A stretch of 41,277 nucleotides of DNA. Origin: Spirochaetota bacterium. GTDB taxonomy: Bacteria > Spirochaetota > B62-G9 > DRHN01. The translations under genes and the position numbers were made by a program. The notes beneath the pieces were generated by a model. The model saw nothing but the letters and a program-made list of their open reading frames with translations, was not told the origin of the DNA and ran no database searches. This document shows, piece after piece, positions 25,325-33,043 of the stretch (its first letter is position 1; each line of letters begins with the position of its first letter). The stretch covers positions 2,573,177 to 2,614,453 of the forward strand of contig CP070841.1 of NCBI GenBank assembly GCA_020342115.1, given 5' to 3'.

Positions 25325-25641
25325 CAGCTACCCGGTTAAAGGCTTGATATATCTTTGCATTATTTGTTTATTTTTTCAATAACTTTTTTGCATAATCTGC
25401 GCGAAGTTTCATTCAGATTGTAAAAGGTACTTTTCAGATTTTATAAAAAGTTGTATCATTAGTTTCTGGTGAGAAATACACCAGAACCTGCGTTCTTCGA
25501 ACGTATTTAGTTCTTGGTGACTACTTTATATACTTATAATACAATTATTTACAAAATGAATTATTTTATTTTCTCTGATTAAATAGAGTTAATCACCAAG
25601 AACTCATTAGGTACTTATTGTAGCGAACTCAAACAGGAGGA
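25325..25641. other. divergent intergenic region with element B
   Basis: This 317-bp spacer lies between the minus-strand hypothetical gene and the E2-like gene. It carries an 8-bp stem-loop (TTCTGGTG/CACCAGAA at 25464-25486) and inverted-repeat element B. The AGGAGG (25635-25640) of the E2-like gene is at its end. No promoter pair was convincing. Confidence 0.5.
25486..25604. repeat. inverted-repeat element B, copy 3 (best copy)
   Basis: The element has perfect 12-bp arms, AGTTCTTGGTGA (25509-25520) and TCACCAAGAACT (25593-25604), around a 72-bp AT-rich core. Just before it lie the 20 nt (25486-25505) shared exactly with 7177-7196, which contain CGTTC-TTC-GAACG. No coding potential. Confidence 0.75.
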
Positions 25642-25647
25642 ATGATC

Positions 25648-26352
25648 ATGGCAGACAGTGATCTCAGAGAACCTGAATACACAGAAGAGGATGCATCTCC
25701 AATCCGTAAGGTCATTGCAAAGAGACTACTTGAGAGCAAAGTTACAGCTCCTCACTTCTATATCACAGTCGACGTGGATATGAGTAATTGTATAGCTTTG
25801 AGAACAGAGCTCAACAGCAAGGGGGACCGCAAGATCAGCTTTAACGATATCATTATAAAAGCAGTTGCCCTGGGATTAAAGAAATATCCCAAGTGCAATG
25901 TTTCATGGGTTGATGAAAAGATCAGGTACTTCAAGAGTATACACATCAGTCTTGCCGTTGCTGTGGAGGGGGGCCTGCTTACGCCGACAGTAAGAGATTG
26001 TGATAAAAAGAGTATCTTCGAGATCAATGAAGATACAACCGCTCTTATAGAGAAGACACGAAGCAGGAAGCTCAGACCGAGTGAGTGGATGGGAGGGGTT
26101 TTTACTGTTTCAAACCTGGGTATGTTCGGAATCGAGGAGTTTATTGCTATTATCAACCCTCCGCAGGCTATGATACTTGCAGTAGGAGCGATCAGGGATG
26201 TCCCTGTTGTGAAAGATGGAGAGGTAAAGCCTGGTAAACGGATGAAGCTCACGATCTCAGGCGACCACAGGGCTTTGGACGGTGCTATTGCAGCTGAGTT
26301 TCTCGCAGAGCTCAAAACTATGATAGAAGATCCGAAAAACAGGCTTCTTTAG
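25648..26352 (+). CDS. stand-alone 2-oxoacid dehydrogenase E2-type acyltransferase catalytic domain
   Basis: The 234-residue product is the catalytic domain of dihydrolipoamide acyltransferases. It starts at SPIRKVIAKRL and ends with the active-site SGDHRALDGA (His207, Asp211). The CAT-like trimer fold is complete, but there is no lipoyl domain and no peripheral-subunit-binding domain. I chose ATG 25648 because AGGAGG is 7 nt upstream; the ATG at 25642 is only 1 nt from it. No E1, E3 or lipoate genes are near. It may be an orphan acyltransferase, or may work with a separately encoded lipoyl protein. Confidence 0.88.
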   Translation: MADSDLREPEYTEEDASPIRKVIAKRLLESKVTAPHFYITVDVDMSNCIALRTELNSKGDRKISFNDIIIKAVALGLKKYPKCNVSWVDEKIRYFKSIHISLAVAVEGGLLTPTVRDCDKKSIFEINEDTTALIEKTRSRKLRPSEWMGGVFTVSNLGMFGIEEFIAIINPPQAMILAVGAIRDVPVVKDGEVKPGKRMKLTISGDHRALDGAIAAEFLAELKTMIEDPKNRLL

Positions 26353-26785
26353 GGCTGAAAAGAACTCTTGACTAAAGATATCTACTTTCCTTTTGATTAT
26401 GGTTTGATTTGATGTAATGATCAAACTATTAAATCACCTTTATCTAACCATAGCGATAACTGATATTACAAAATAACGTTTATTCTGCTGCCTCTGGTTT
26501 CAGGGAGGCAATGGAAGCAACTCCCCTTACCTATTATTAACTTGTAGTAGATTAAACTTGATCTGACATTCAACGATAGAAGAATTAAAAACTAATAGAG
26601 AAGAGTGTCAGATCGAATCTTGACTAATATCGCTAATCCTAATTCAATTGAAGAATGTGGTTAACTGGAATAGATTGATAGAGAAAAATCAAAACTAGAT
26701 ATGCTAAAGGTGGTATATTATAGATGAGTGCTTTTGGCTATTGCATTACAGATGTTTCTGAAAACTTCTTTAATAATATCATTAT
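26353..26785. other. intergenic region with an inverted repeat
   Basis: This 433-bp AT-rich region has no gene I can support. A 12-bp inverted repeat (GATCTGACATTC 26560-26571; GAGTGTCAGATC 26603-26614, one mismatch) is the only notable structure. A weak GTTTGAT/ATCAAAC stem follows the E2-like gene. Confidence 0.5.
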
Positions 26786-28498
26786 ATGATTCAAACATTG
26801 AACAAATATACTATCTCACAGTTTAAAAAATTGCTTACTAAATATGGTATTACCATAGATGGTGAAATAGAAAGGATATTTGATGTTTACTACTACCATA
26901 TACAATATGAGGACAATTCTGATCTTTACATAACAAAATTCGGAGTTCCATTTTATGAGAACCTGAGTCCTGATAACTTTCTCACGGATGAAAACTGGTT
27001 CAAAAACAATGCCATTAGATTGTCAGGGACGAGTGCTACCTATAAGATTAGGACGAAGGAAGTATACGGACGGTATAAGGAGGTTGTTATTAAATATAAT
27101 CGAATGGGACAGGATATTCCTGGATCTGATGGATCGGAAGATTTAATGAGCGCAGAATTCAACAGCCCCTTTGAGGAGTTTTCACTTGTAATGGAGTTGA
27201 AAGGCTTAAAACTCGAATCGCCCTGCGGAGTCATAACCCAAAAACCTCTTGCTATATATGTTCCTGGTGAGAGATTCGATCCTTGGCGCATGGGAAGGAA
27301 AGAGTATAAAATGAAGAAAAAACTCGAGACGCATCATGAGGTTGAGCTTGATATGTTTCGCTCATATGTGGTCGTTTACGAATGGATAAATGGGATAGAT
27401 GCAGCATTTGCATGTCGAGAGGGAATATTGGAAGAAGAGCAAATGGTTGCCTTAACACTAAAGGCAGAGAAGGAGATGAAGGACAAGGGATTCGTCGTCA
27501 AGGATAGGAAACCTCATCATATAATTATCAGACCTGACTGGCATGGGAAACTTGCCTACAATGAAAATGAGAAAGTCCGGTGTGGGATAGTCGATTATGA
27601 ATTGCTTGCCCGAACACCTGAAAGAGAAGAGACAATGAAGAAGATCAAGCGTTTAAGTTATCTGGCCAAGCAAAAAGACAGATTTACAAAAAAAAGTGGA
27701 ACCCGTTTCTTACCCCATTTGAAACAGGTTAATATTTTGGGGGTAGATTATGTGTATGGTCATGCGGAGAGTACCCATGGCGCTCTCTGGGTGGTAGGGA
27801 GAGATGCGGATCTGTTCGATTATTTCCTTCCAGAGCGATGGGAGCATACGCCAAGAACAAAACTGTCGGCACACCATGAAATCCATCACACCTTAACAAA
27901 AGATAACATTCACCTTGTCTGGAAGGTGTCAAAGGTTGGAATGCTGCCCGACGTGGATCCGTTTGTAGAGGAGGAGAGAAAGATACTGGAGCATGGGTTC
28001 AACAGTCCTTTTGAGGAAATTAGTTTCGCTATAGAACTGAGCAAAAAGGGTATAAGAACCGTTTATCCGAGAGCGATTTACATGTTCGGGAAAAAAACGG
28101 CTATTTCTGACTCCGTTTTGGATAATAGCAGATATATGAGTCATCGACAGTATAGTATGCCGGACGGTGACCCTATCTTGAAAAAGGACCATAACTATAT
28201 AATTATCTGGGGATACTGGAATGGTCCTGATGAAAAGCTCGCAGAGAAGGATGGAGATTATTTGGAGGGAATAAGTGCGCTTCGAGCGTATGGGAAGGGG
28301 ATCATCACACGAGAAGAATACATTGCTCTTCTGAGAAGAAAAGAAGAGAGATTGGCAAACATTGGTATCGAGGACCTTCATTTAAGGGGCACTCATGTCC
28401 TGCTGTCTCTGGATAGTGCCGGAATGCTCATATGTGATGCTGAGGGTGTGCCTGATATGAGAATCTGTAATTTTGAGCTCTTGAAAAGAAAACAATGA
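26786..28498 (+). CDS. unknown protein with two tandem kinase-like domains
   Basis: The 570-residue protein is an internal duplication. Both halves contain NSPFEE (126-131 and 406-411). Each also has a lysine-bearing strand (VVIK, K103; LVWK, K380) and a hinge-like stretch before a conserved acidic residue (YVVVYEWING, YIIIWGYWNG). Half one then has a catalytic-loop-like segment KDRKPHHIIIR (D240) and GIVDYELL (D270), much like the DxKPxN and DFG-type aspartates of protein or small-molecule kinases. Half two has EDLHLRGTHVLL (D530) and RICNFELL, with Asn562 in place of the metal Asp. I infer one possibly active and one degenerate kinase-like lobe. There is no signal peptide. Substrate and role are unknown, and no known family was recognised. 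Confidence 0.6.
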   Translation: MIQTLNKYTISQFKKLLTKYGITIDGEIERIFDVYYYHIQYEDNSDLYITKFGVPFYENLSPDNFLTDENWFKNNAIRLSGTSATYKIRTKEVYGRYKEVVIKYNRMGQDIPGSDGSEDLMSAEFNSPFEEFSLVMELKGLKLESPCGVITQKPLAIYVPGERFDPWRMGRKEYKMKKKLETHHEVELDMFRSYVVVYEWINGIDAAFACREGILEEEQMVALTLKAEKEMKDKGFVVKDRKPHHIIIRPDWHGKLAYNENEKVRCGIVDYELLARTPEREETMKKIKRLSYLAKQKDRFTKKSGTRFLPHLKQVNILGVDYVYGHAESTHGALWVVGRDADLFDYFLPERWEHTPRTKLSAHHEIHHTLTKDNIHLVWKVSKVGMLPDVDPFVEEERKILEHGFNSPFEEISFAIELSKKGIRTVYPRAIYMFGKKTAISDSVLDNSRYMSHRQYSMPDGDPILKKDHNYIIIWGYWNGPDEKLAEKDGDYLEGISALRAYGKGIITREEYIALLRRKEERLANIGIEDLHLRGTHVLLSLDSAGMLICDAEGVPDMRICNFELLKRKQ

Positions 28499-28960
28499 CC
28501 TATCGTATTTAAAAGTATAATCATTTAATAATATTAGAAATATTTTTTATTTGTAAGAAAAAAATGATGATTAAACATGTCAAGGCTATCGGTTACAAAG
28601 AGGAGCATTTTATAGGTTGGTGAGGTTTGTAGACAGGGAATAGAGAGTAAAAATAGTGTGAAGATGTTTTTATGGCGATTGTTCTATGCAGGTTCGTAGT
28701 CGTGTTTGCACTCATCCAATGCTTTTATCCCTACCCGGATTGACAGAACCCCCATTATGATATAATTTAGAATGATATAATTTAGATTATAAGAAAACAG
28801 TAAACGACTGGTAAATTCGGGATAAACTGTAATTCTATCAAAATAACTATTACTCACTTATATAGAAGAAAAAACTGGTGGTTTTATTTTTTACATTGGA
28901 TTGCTCCTCTTAACCGTGGAAACATCAGATGCTATCAGTTAGATTTAGTAGTTCGAGTTT
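28499..28960. other. intergenic region upstream of the first kinase
   Basis: This 462-bp region has no supportable gene. It holds a 15-bp tandem direct repeat (ATGATATAATTTAGA at 28757-28771 and 28772-28786) rich in TATAAT-like sequence, which may be the promoter region for the kinase. I found no sigma-54 -24/-12 site here. Confidence 0.5.
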
Positions 28961-30907
28961 TTGAAAAATTCTATATTTTTCCAGAAAAATATGAAAATCT
29001 CACTAAGGACAAAAATGATTGTAAGTTTTTTAGCTGTTATTATTATTTGCGGATTAGTTGCCACCATTGTTGGAATTCGCTTAATCGCTACCGGCATAAT
29101 CATGCAGGCTCAGGCTAAAGTGGAGATTGACATGAACTCTGCAAGGCACATATATCAGGACAAAGTAAAAAACATTAAAGAGATAGTGCGTTTCACTGCT
29201 GTGAGGTTTTTCATAAAAGATGCTATTTTAAAAAATGATGTCGAAACACTTGCAAGGGAACTGGAAGATATAAGAAAGATGGAATCGTTAGATATATTAA
29301 CCCTTACGGATAAATCTGGGCGTGTTATAGTCAGGGCCCGCAATCCATCAATCTATGGTGACAGTCAAATTCATGATGATCTAGTAGGATGGGTATTATC
29401 GAAGAAGGAAATAATAGCAGCAACAGTGATAGTTCCAAGAGAAGAACTCATAAAGGAAGGTGATGTTCTAGCTGACCGGGCCTATTTGAAATTTATCCAT
29501 ACACCGAAGGCAAAACCAAGGCTTGAAACTGAAGAGACATCGGGGATGATGATTAAGGCTGCTGCACCTGTTTTCCATGATGGAAACCTGATTGGAGTAT
29601 TATATGGAGGGGATTTACTTAATCGAGACTATGAGATCGTTGATAGCGTGAAAGAAACAGTCTATCGAGGACTAAAATATAAGGGAAAGGATATTGGATC
29701 ATCAACGATCTTTCAATGGGACCTGCGCATCTCAACAAACGTTGAGAGAGAGAATGGAAGCCGGGCAATTGGAACCCGAGTATCTCAGGAAGTATACGAG
29801 CAGGTATTGGTTAAGGGGTTATCATGGATAGATAGAGCATTTGTGGTGAATCACTGGTACATAGCAGCATATGAGCCAATAAGGGATATTAATAATGAAA
29901 TAGTCGGTATTCTCTATGTTGGAATTTTAGAAGATAAGTACACAGATATGAGAAAAAGGGCTTTCGCTCTTTTTATAGGGATAACACTTGCTGGGATAAT
30001 TACAGCTACCATAGTATCATATTTTCTAGCTAATGGGGTATTAAAACCAGTTGAACAATTAGTATTTGCCTCTCAACAGTGGGCAGCTGGTGAACTGGAC
30101 TATCGAGTTAAAATCACACCGAAAGACGAGATAGGAGAACTTGGAAAGACGTTTAACCTTATGGCCTCATTATTGAAAGAAAGGGATGAGAAGTTAAAGG
30201 ATTACACTGAACAGCAGATAATAAAATCTGAAAGGCTGGCTACTCTGGGACATCTGGCTGCTGGAGTGGCACATGAGATAAATAACCCGCTTGGCGCTGT
30301 CTTGATGTACGTTCATTTAGCTTTGGAGGATTTGGAATCACAAGACATCCTTCGTGAAAATCTAAATAAAGCAGTAAAAGAAGTCACGCGATGTAGGGAC
30401 ATTGTTAAGGGGTTACTCGACTTTGCCCGCCAAACCGAACCCAGATTTGAGGAGAGGGATCTGAATGAAATTTTAGAACGGACTCTTTCATTAGTTGAAA
30501 ACCAGTCATTATTTCAGAATGTTAAGATAACCAAGACCATTTCTCCTTCTCTGCCAAAGGTAATGATGGATGCAAGCCAGATTCAACAGGTGTTCACAAA
30601 CATAATTATAAATGCTGCTGAGTCAATGGAGGGAAAGGGTGAGCTGAATATTGCTACAAGAGTGAACTCTGAAAAAGAGTCTGTCGAAATTGAATACAAA
30701 GACACAGGCTGTGGGATACCCCGGGAGAATCTCAAGAGGTTATTCGATCCATTCTTCACTACCAAAGAGATAGGTAGCGGTACCGGACTTGGTTTATCTG
30801 TCAGTTATGGAATCATCACCAGGCATAAGGGCGCTATAGAAGTAAAAAGTGAGCCTGGAAATGGAGCCACCTTTATTATCAGATTACCTCTTAAGCGGAA
30901 GGAGTGA
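28961..30907 (+). CDS. Cache-HAMP sensor histidine kinase (kinase 1)
   Basis: The 648-residue inner-membrane sensor has TM1 at about 18-44 and an extracytoplasmic single-Cache-type domain at 45-330, including VLYGGDLLNRDYEIVD and RAIGTRVSQEVYE blocks. TM2 lies at about 334-358 and HAMP at 358-410. HisKA carries the phospho-His438 in GVAHEINNPL, as in NtrB-type kinases. The HATPase domain has intact N (NIIINAAES), G1 (DTGCGIP) and G2 (GSGTGLGLS) boxes. The start is uncertain: TTG 28961 or ATG 28991 (MKISLRTKM), neither with a good ribosome site. It is paired with the NtrC-type regulator 3 bp downstream and is paralogous to kinase 2 at 33044. Confidence 0.92.
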   Translation: MKNSIFFQKNMKISLRTKMIVSFLAVIIICGLVATIVGIRLIATGIIMQAQAKVEIDMNSARHIYQDKVKNIKEIVRFTAVRFFIKDAILKNDVETLARELEDIRKMESLDILTLTDKSGRVIVRARNPSIYGDSQIHDDLVGWVLSKKEIIAATVIVPREELIKEGDVLADRAYLKFIHTPKAKPRLETEETSGMMIKAAAPVFHDGNLIGVLYGGDLLNRDYEIVDSVKETVYRGLKYKGKDIGSSTIFQWDLRISTNVERENGSRAIGTRVSQEVYEQVLVKGLSWIDRAFVVNHWYIAAYEPIRDINNEIVGILYVGILEDKYTDMRKRAFALFIGITLAGIITATIVSYFLANGVLKPVEQLVFASQQWAAGELDYRVKITPKDEIGELGKTFNLMASLLKERDEKLKDYTEQQIIKSERLATLGHLAAGVAHEINNPLGAVLMYVHLALEDLESQDILRENLNKAVKEVTRCRDIVKGLLDFARQTEPRFEERDLNEILERTLSLVENQSLFQNVKITKTISPSLPKVMMDASQIQQVFTNIIINAAESMEGKGELNIATRVNSEKESVEIEYKDTGCGIPRENLKRLFDPFFTTKEIGSGTGLGLSVSYGIITRHKGAIEVKSEPGNGATFIIRLPLKRKE

Positions 30908-30910
30908 TAG

Positions 30911-32278
30911 ATGTACGGCCAGGCAAATATTCTGGTCATCGATGATGATGAAGCCATGCGAGATTCATGCAAGCAGGCGCTCTCAAGGGATGGAAATAGG
31001 GTTGAAGTTGCCAAGGATGGTTTAATAGGGCTTGACATGCTGAAGAAAGAGGCCTTCGACCTTGTCATACTTGATCTGAAGATGCCAGGTTTAGATGGTA
31101 TGGACGTTTTAAACGCTATTAAGAAAGATGACCCTGAGTCTATTGTGATCGTCATTACCGGATATGCAACCATCGAGTCAGCTGTAGAGGCCATGAAAAG
31201 AGGTGCCTATGATTTTGTTCCTAAACCTTTCGAACCGGATAGCCTCCGCATGATAGTCAAAAGGGCACTTGAAAAGAGAAAACTCGCACTTGAGAATGTA
31301 CTTCTGAAGGATGAGTTAATGGAACATCTAGGTTCTAAAGCTATTATTGGTCAGAGCAAATCGATGAAGAAAGTTGAGGATCTTGTGCTCAAGGTAAGTC
31401 CTACGGATAGCACTGTTCTCATATTGGGAGAGAGCGGCACAGGCAAGGAACTTATCGCAAGGGCGATACATTACCATAGTAGTAGAAAGGATAAGCCGTT
31501 TGTGGTAGTAGACTGTGGTAGTTTGGTAGAAAATCTCTTTGAAAGTGAACTCTTCGGGCATATCAAAGGTTCTTTTACCGGTGCAACTGAAACTAAATAT
31601 GGTCGGTTCGAGTTGGCAAACGGGGGAACACTCTTCTTCGATGAAATAGGAAATATCGGTATGAATATTCAAACAAAATTACTGAGAGTCCTCCAGGAAA
31701 GAGAGATAATGAAGGTAGGGAGTTCACAGGTTATAAAAGTGGATGTGAGGTTGATTGCTGCCACCAACAAAGACCTTCAGAAAGAAGTAAAGGATGGGAT
31801 ATTCCGTGAGGATCTATTTTATCGACTGAGTGTTGTACCCATTGCTTTGCCCCCTTTACGGGAAAGAAGAGAGGACATTCCCCTTTTAGCCAACGAGTTT
31901 TTAAAAATATATAACAATAAAAGAAAAAAGAATATTAGGGCCATTACTAACCGAGCTATGAATGCATTAGTTGAATATGATTGGCCGGGTAATGTGAGAG
32001 AGTTGGAGAATGCTATTGAGAGAGCGGTCGTACTAAGCGAGGGCGACCTGATAGAACCAGAAGATCTATTTTACTATGGACTGGCTGTTGATAGTACTTC
32101 AAAAACAAAAACTGGTGAAACTCTGCTCCTCATAGATGTGGAAAGAGAGCACATTATTAAAACGTTTAAAAGGTTTAATGGTCAAATAAGCAGGGCAGCA
32201 GAAGCCCTGGGAATTGACCGTAAAACCCTCAGGTTTAAACTAAAGAAATATGGAATAAGTCAGGATAGCATGGGGTAA
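30911..32278 (+). CDS. NtrC-family sigma-54-dependent response regulator
   Basis: The 455-residue activator has a receiver domain (1-120; phospho-Asp55, Lys105) and an AAA+ domain (about 145-380). The AAA+ domain carries Walker A GESGTGKE at 173-180 and the sigma-54 contact loop GSFTGA at 220-225, a common variant of GAFTGA. A C-terminal Fis-type helix-turn-helix (GQISRAAEALGIDRKTLRFKL) completes it. A GGAAGGAG-like site overlaps the end of kinase 1, so the two are translationally coupled cognates. A terminator and then a sigma-54 promoter lie just downstream, making that promoter its likely target. Confidence 0.95.
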   Translation: MYGQANILVIDDDEAMRDSCKQALSRDGNRVEVAKDGLIGLDMLKKEAFDLVILDLKMPGLDGMDVLNAIKKDDPESIVIVITGYATIESAVEAMKRGAYDFVPKPFEPDSLRMIVKRALEKRKLALENVLLKDELMEHLGSKAIIGQSKSMKKVEDLVLKVSPTDSTVLILGESGTGKELIARAIHYHSSRKDKPFVVVDCGSLVENLFESELFGHIKGSFTGATETKYGRFELANGGTLFFDEIGNIGMNIQTKLLRVLQEREIMKVGSSQVIKVDVRLIAATNKDLQKEVKDGIFREDLFYRLSVVPIALPPLRERREDIPLLANEFLKIYNNKRKKNIRAITNRAMNALVEYDWPGNVRELENAIERAVVLSEGDLIEPEDLFYYGLAVDSTSKTKTGETLLLIDVEREHIIKTFKRFNGQISRAAEALGIDRKTLRFKLKKYGISQDSMG

Positions 32279-32390
32279 AACTCCCCATTGATGGGGAGAA
32301 AGTGCCATATACATGAAATGATGTGTAATAATGAATAAGGCATTACGATCATCATAAATCAATAAGAAAAAATGTAAGTCCTTGTTATAT

Positions 32391-32424
32391 AGCCACTTAG
32401 AGAAATTCCTAAGTGGCTTTTTTA
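32391..32424 (+). terminator. intrinsic terminator after the NtrC-type regulator
   Basis: AGCCACTTAG (32391-32400) pairs perfectly with CTAAGTGGCT (32409-32418) around an 8-nt loop, followed by a run of seven T (32418-32424). It separates the kinase 1/regulator operon from the sigma-54-controlled genes that follow. Confidence 0.9.
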
Positions 32425-32439
32425 TTTATAGGAAATGTT

Positions 32440-32455
32440 TGGTATATAAATTGCT
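32440..32455 (+). promoter_or_regulatory. sigma-54 (-24/-12) promoter
   Basis: TGGTATATAAATTGCT fits the consensus TGGYRYRNNNNTTGCW at every fixed position, with GG (32441-32442) and GC (32453-32454) separated by the required 10 bp. Transcription would start near 32466, 17 bp before the GTG of the receiver gene. The NtrC-type activator encoded just upstream is the obvious candidate activator. Confidence 0.75.
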
Positions 32456-32482
32456 CTAACAACTTTAGAGGTAGTTTGAAGA

Positions 32483-32911
32483 GTGGATATAAGTAGACGG
32501 GTCTTGATTGTGGAACCTGATAATAAGTATGCTCTGGAACTGGTGGCACTCCTTGTGAATGAAGGCTACGACTTAGAAATAAGCAGGAGCTTTACTGATG
32601 CGGTACAAATGGTTAATGATGTGAACTTTGATTGTGTCATTATGGATGTTGATCTCCCGGATATCAGAGGCTATGAGGCGGTCCCGATCATGAAAGCAAT
32701 AGACCCAAAAATTCAAATTATTATGACTGCACATAAGAATACCAAGGAATTAGAGGCTAAAGTGCGCAGTCAGGATGTCTATTACTATTATATAAAATCT
32801 TTCGACCGTCACGAATTGAAATTAGCAGTTTATGGTATTTATAAAAAACTGGGAAAAATTAAGGAGGTGAGAAAAGAGGATGGGTCTCCGTATACCACGG
32901 GAACAGATTGA
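32483..32911 (+). CDS. single-domain receiver protein
   Basis: The 142-residue receiver has the phospho-acceptor Asp55 (CVIMDVDLPD), a Thr switch residue (IIMTAHK) and the conserved Lys in YYIKSF. The N-terminal acidic pocket reads VEPDN instead of the usual double Asp, which may weaken magnesium binding. There is no output domain, so it could be a phosphorelay shuttle. It starts at GTG 32483, right after the sigma-54 promoter. It is the first gene of the second signalling operon. Confidence 0.85.
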   Translation: MDISRRVLIVEPDNKYALELVALLVNEGYDLEISRSFTDAVQMVNDVNFDCVIMDVDLPDIRGYEAVPIMKAIDPKIQIIMTAHKNTKELEAKVRSQDVYYYYIKSFDRHELKLAVYGIYKKLGKIKEVRKEDGSPYTTGTD

Positions 32912-33043
32912 CATTTAATTATGGTATTTTTTATCAAAATTAAGATTGGTTACGTCTAAATATATGAAATGCAGCAAAGTATGTAATGTGATTTGATCAT
33001 GCATTTTTGATATATTGAGCAATCTAATTATGGGAAATTTTAT

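Noticed and set aside
25758-26315. 185-codon minus-strand open frame inside the E2-like gene
   Set aside because: It is antisense to a well-conserved catalytic domain and lacks a start signal.
32912-32962. Additional copy of the 53-nt palindromic repeat
   Set aside because: CATTTAATTA and CGTCTAAATA are at about the right distance, but the spacing is two bases short and the arms do not pair well. It is at most a decayed remnant.
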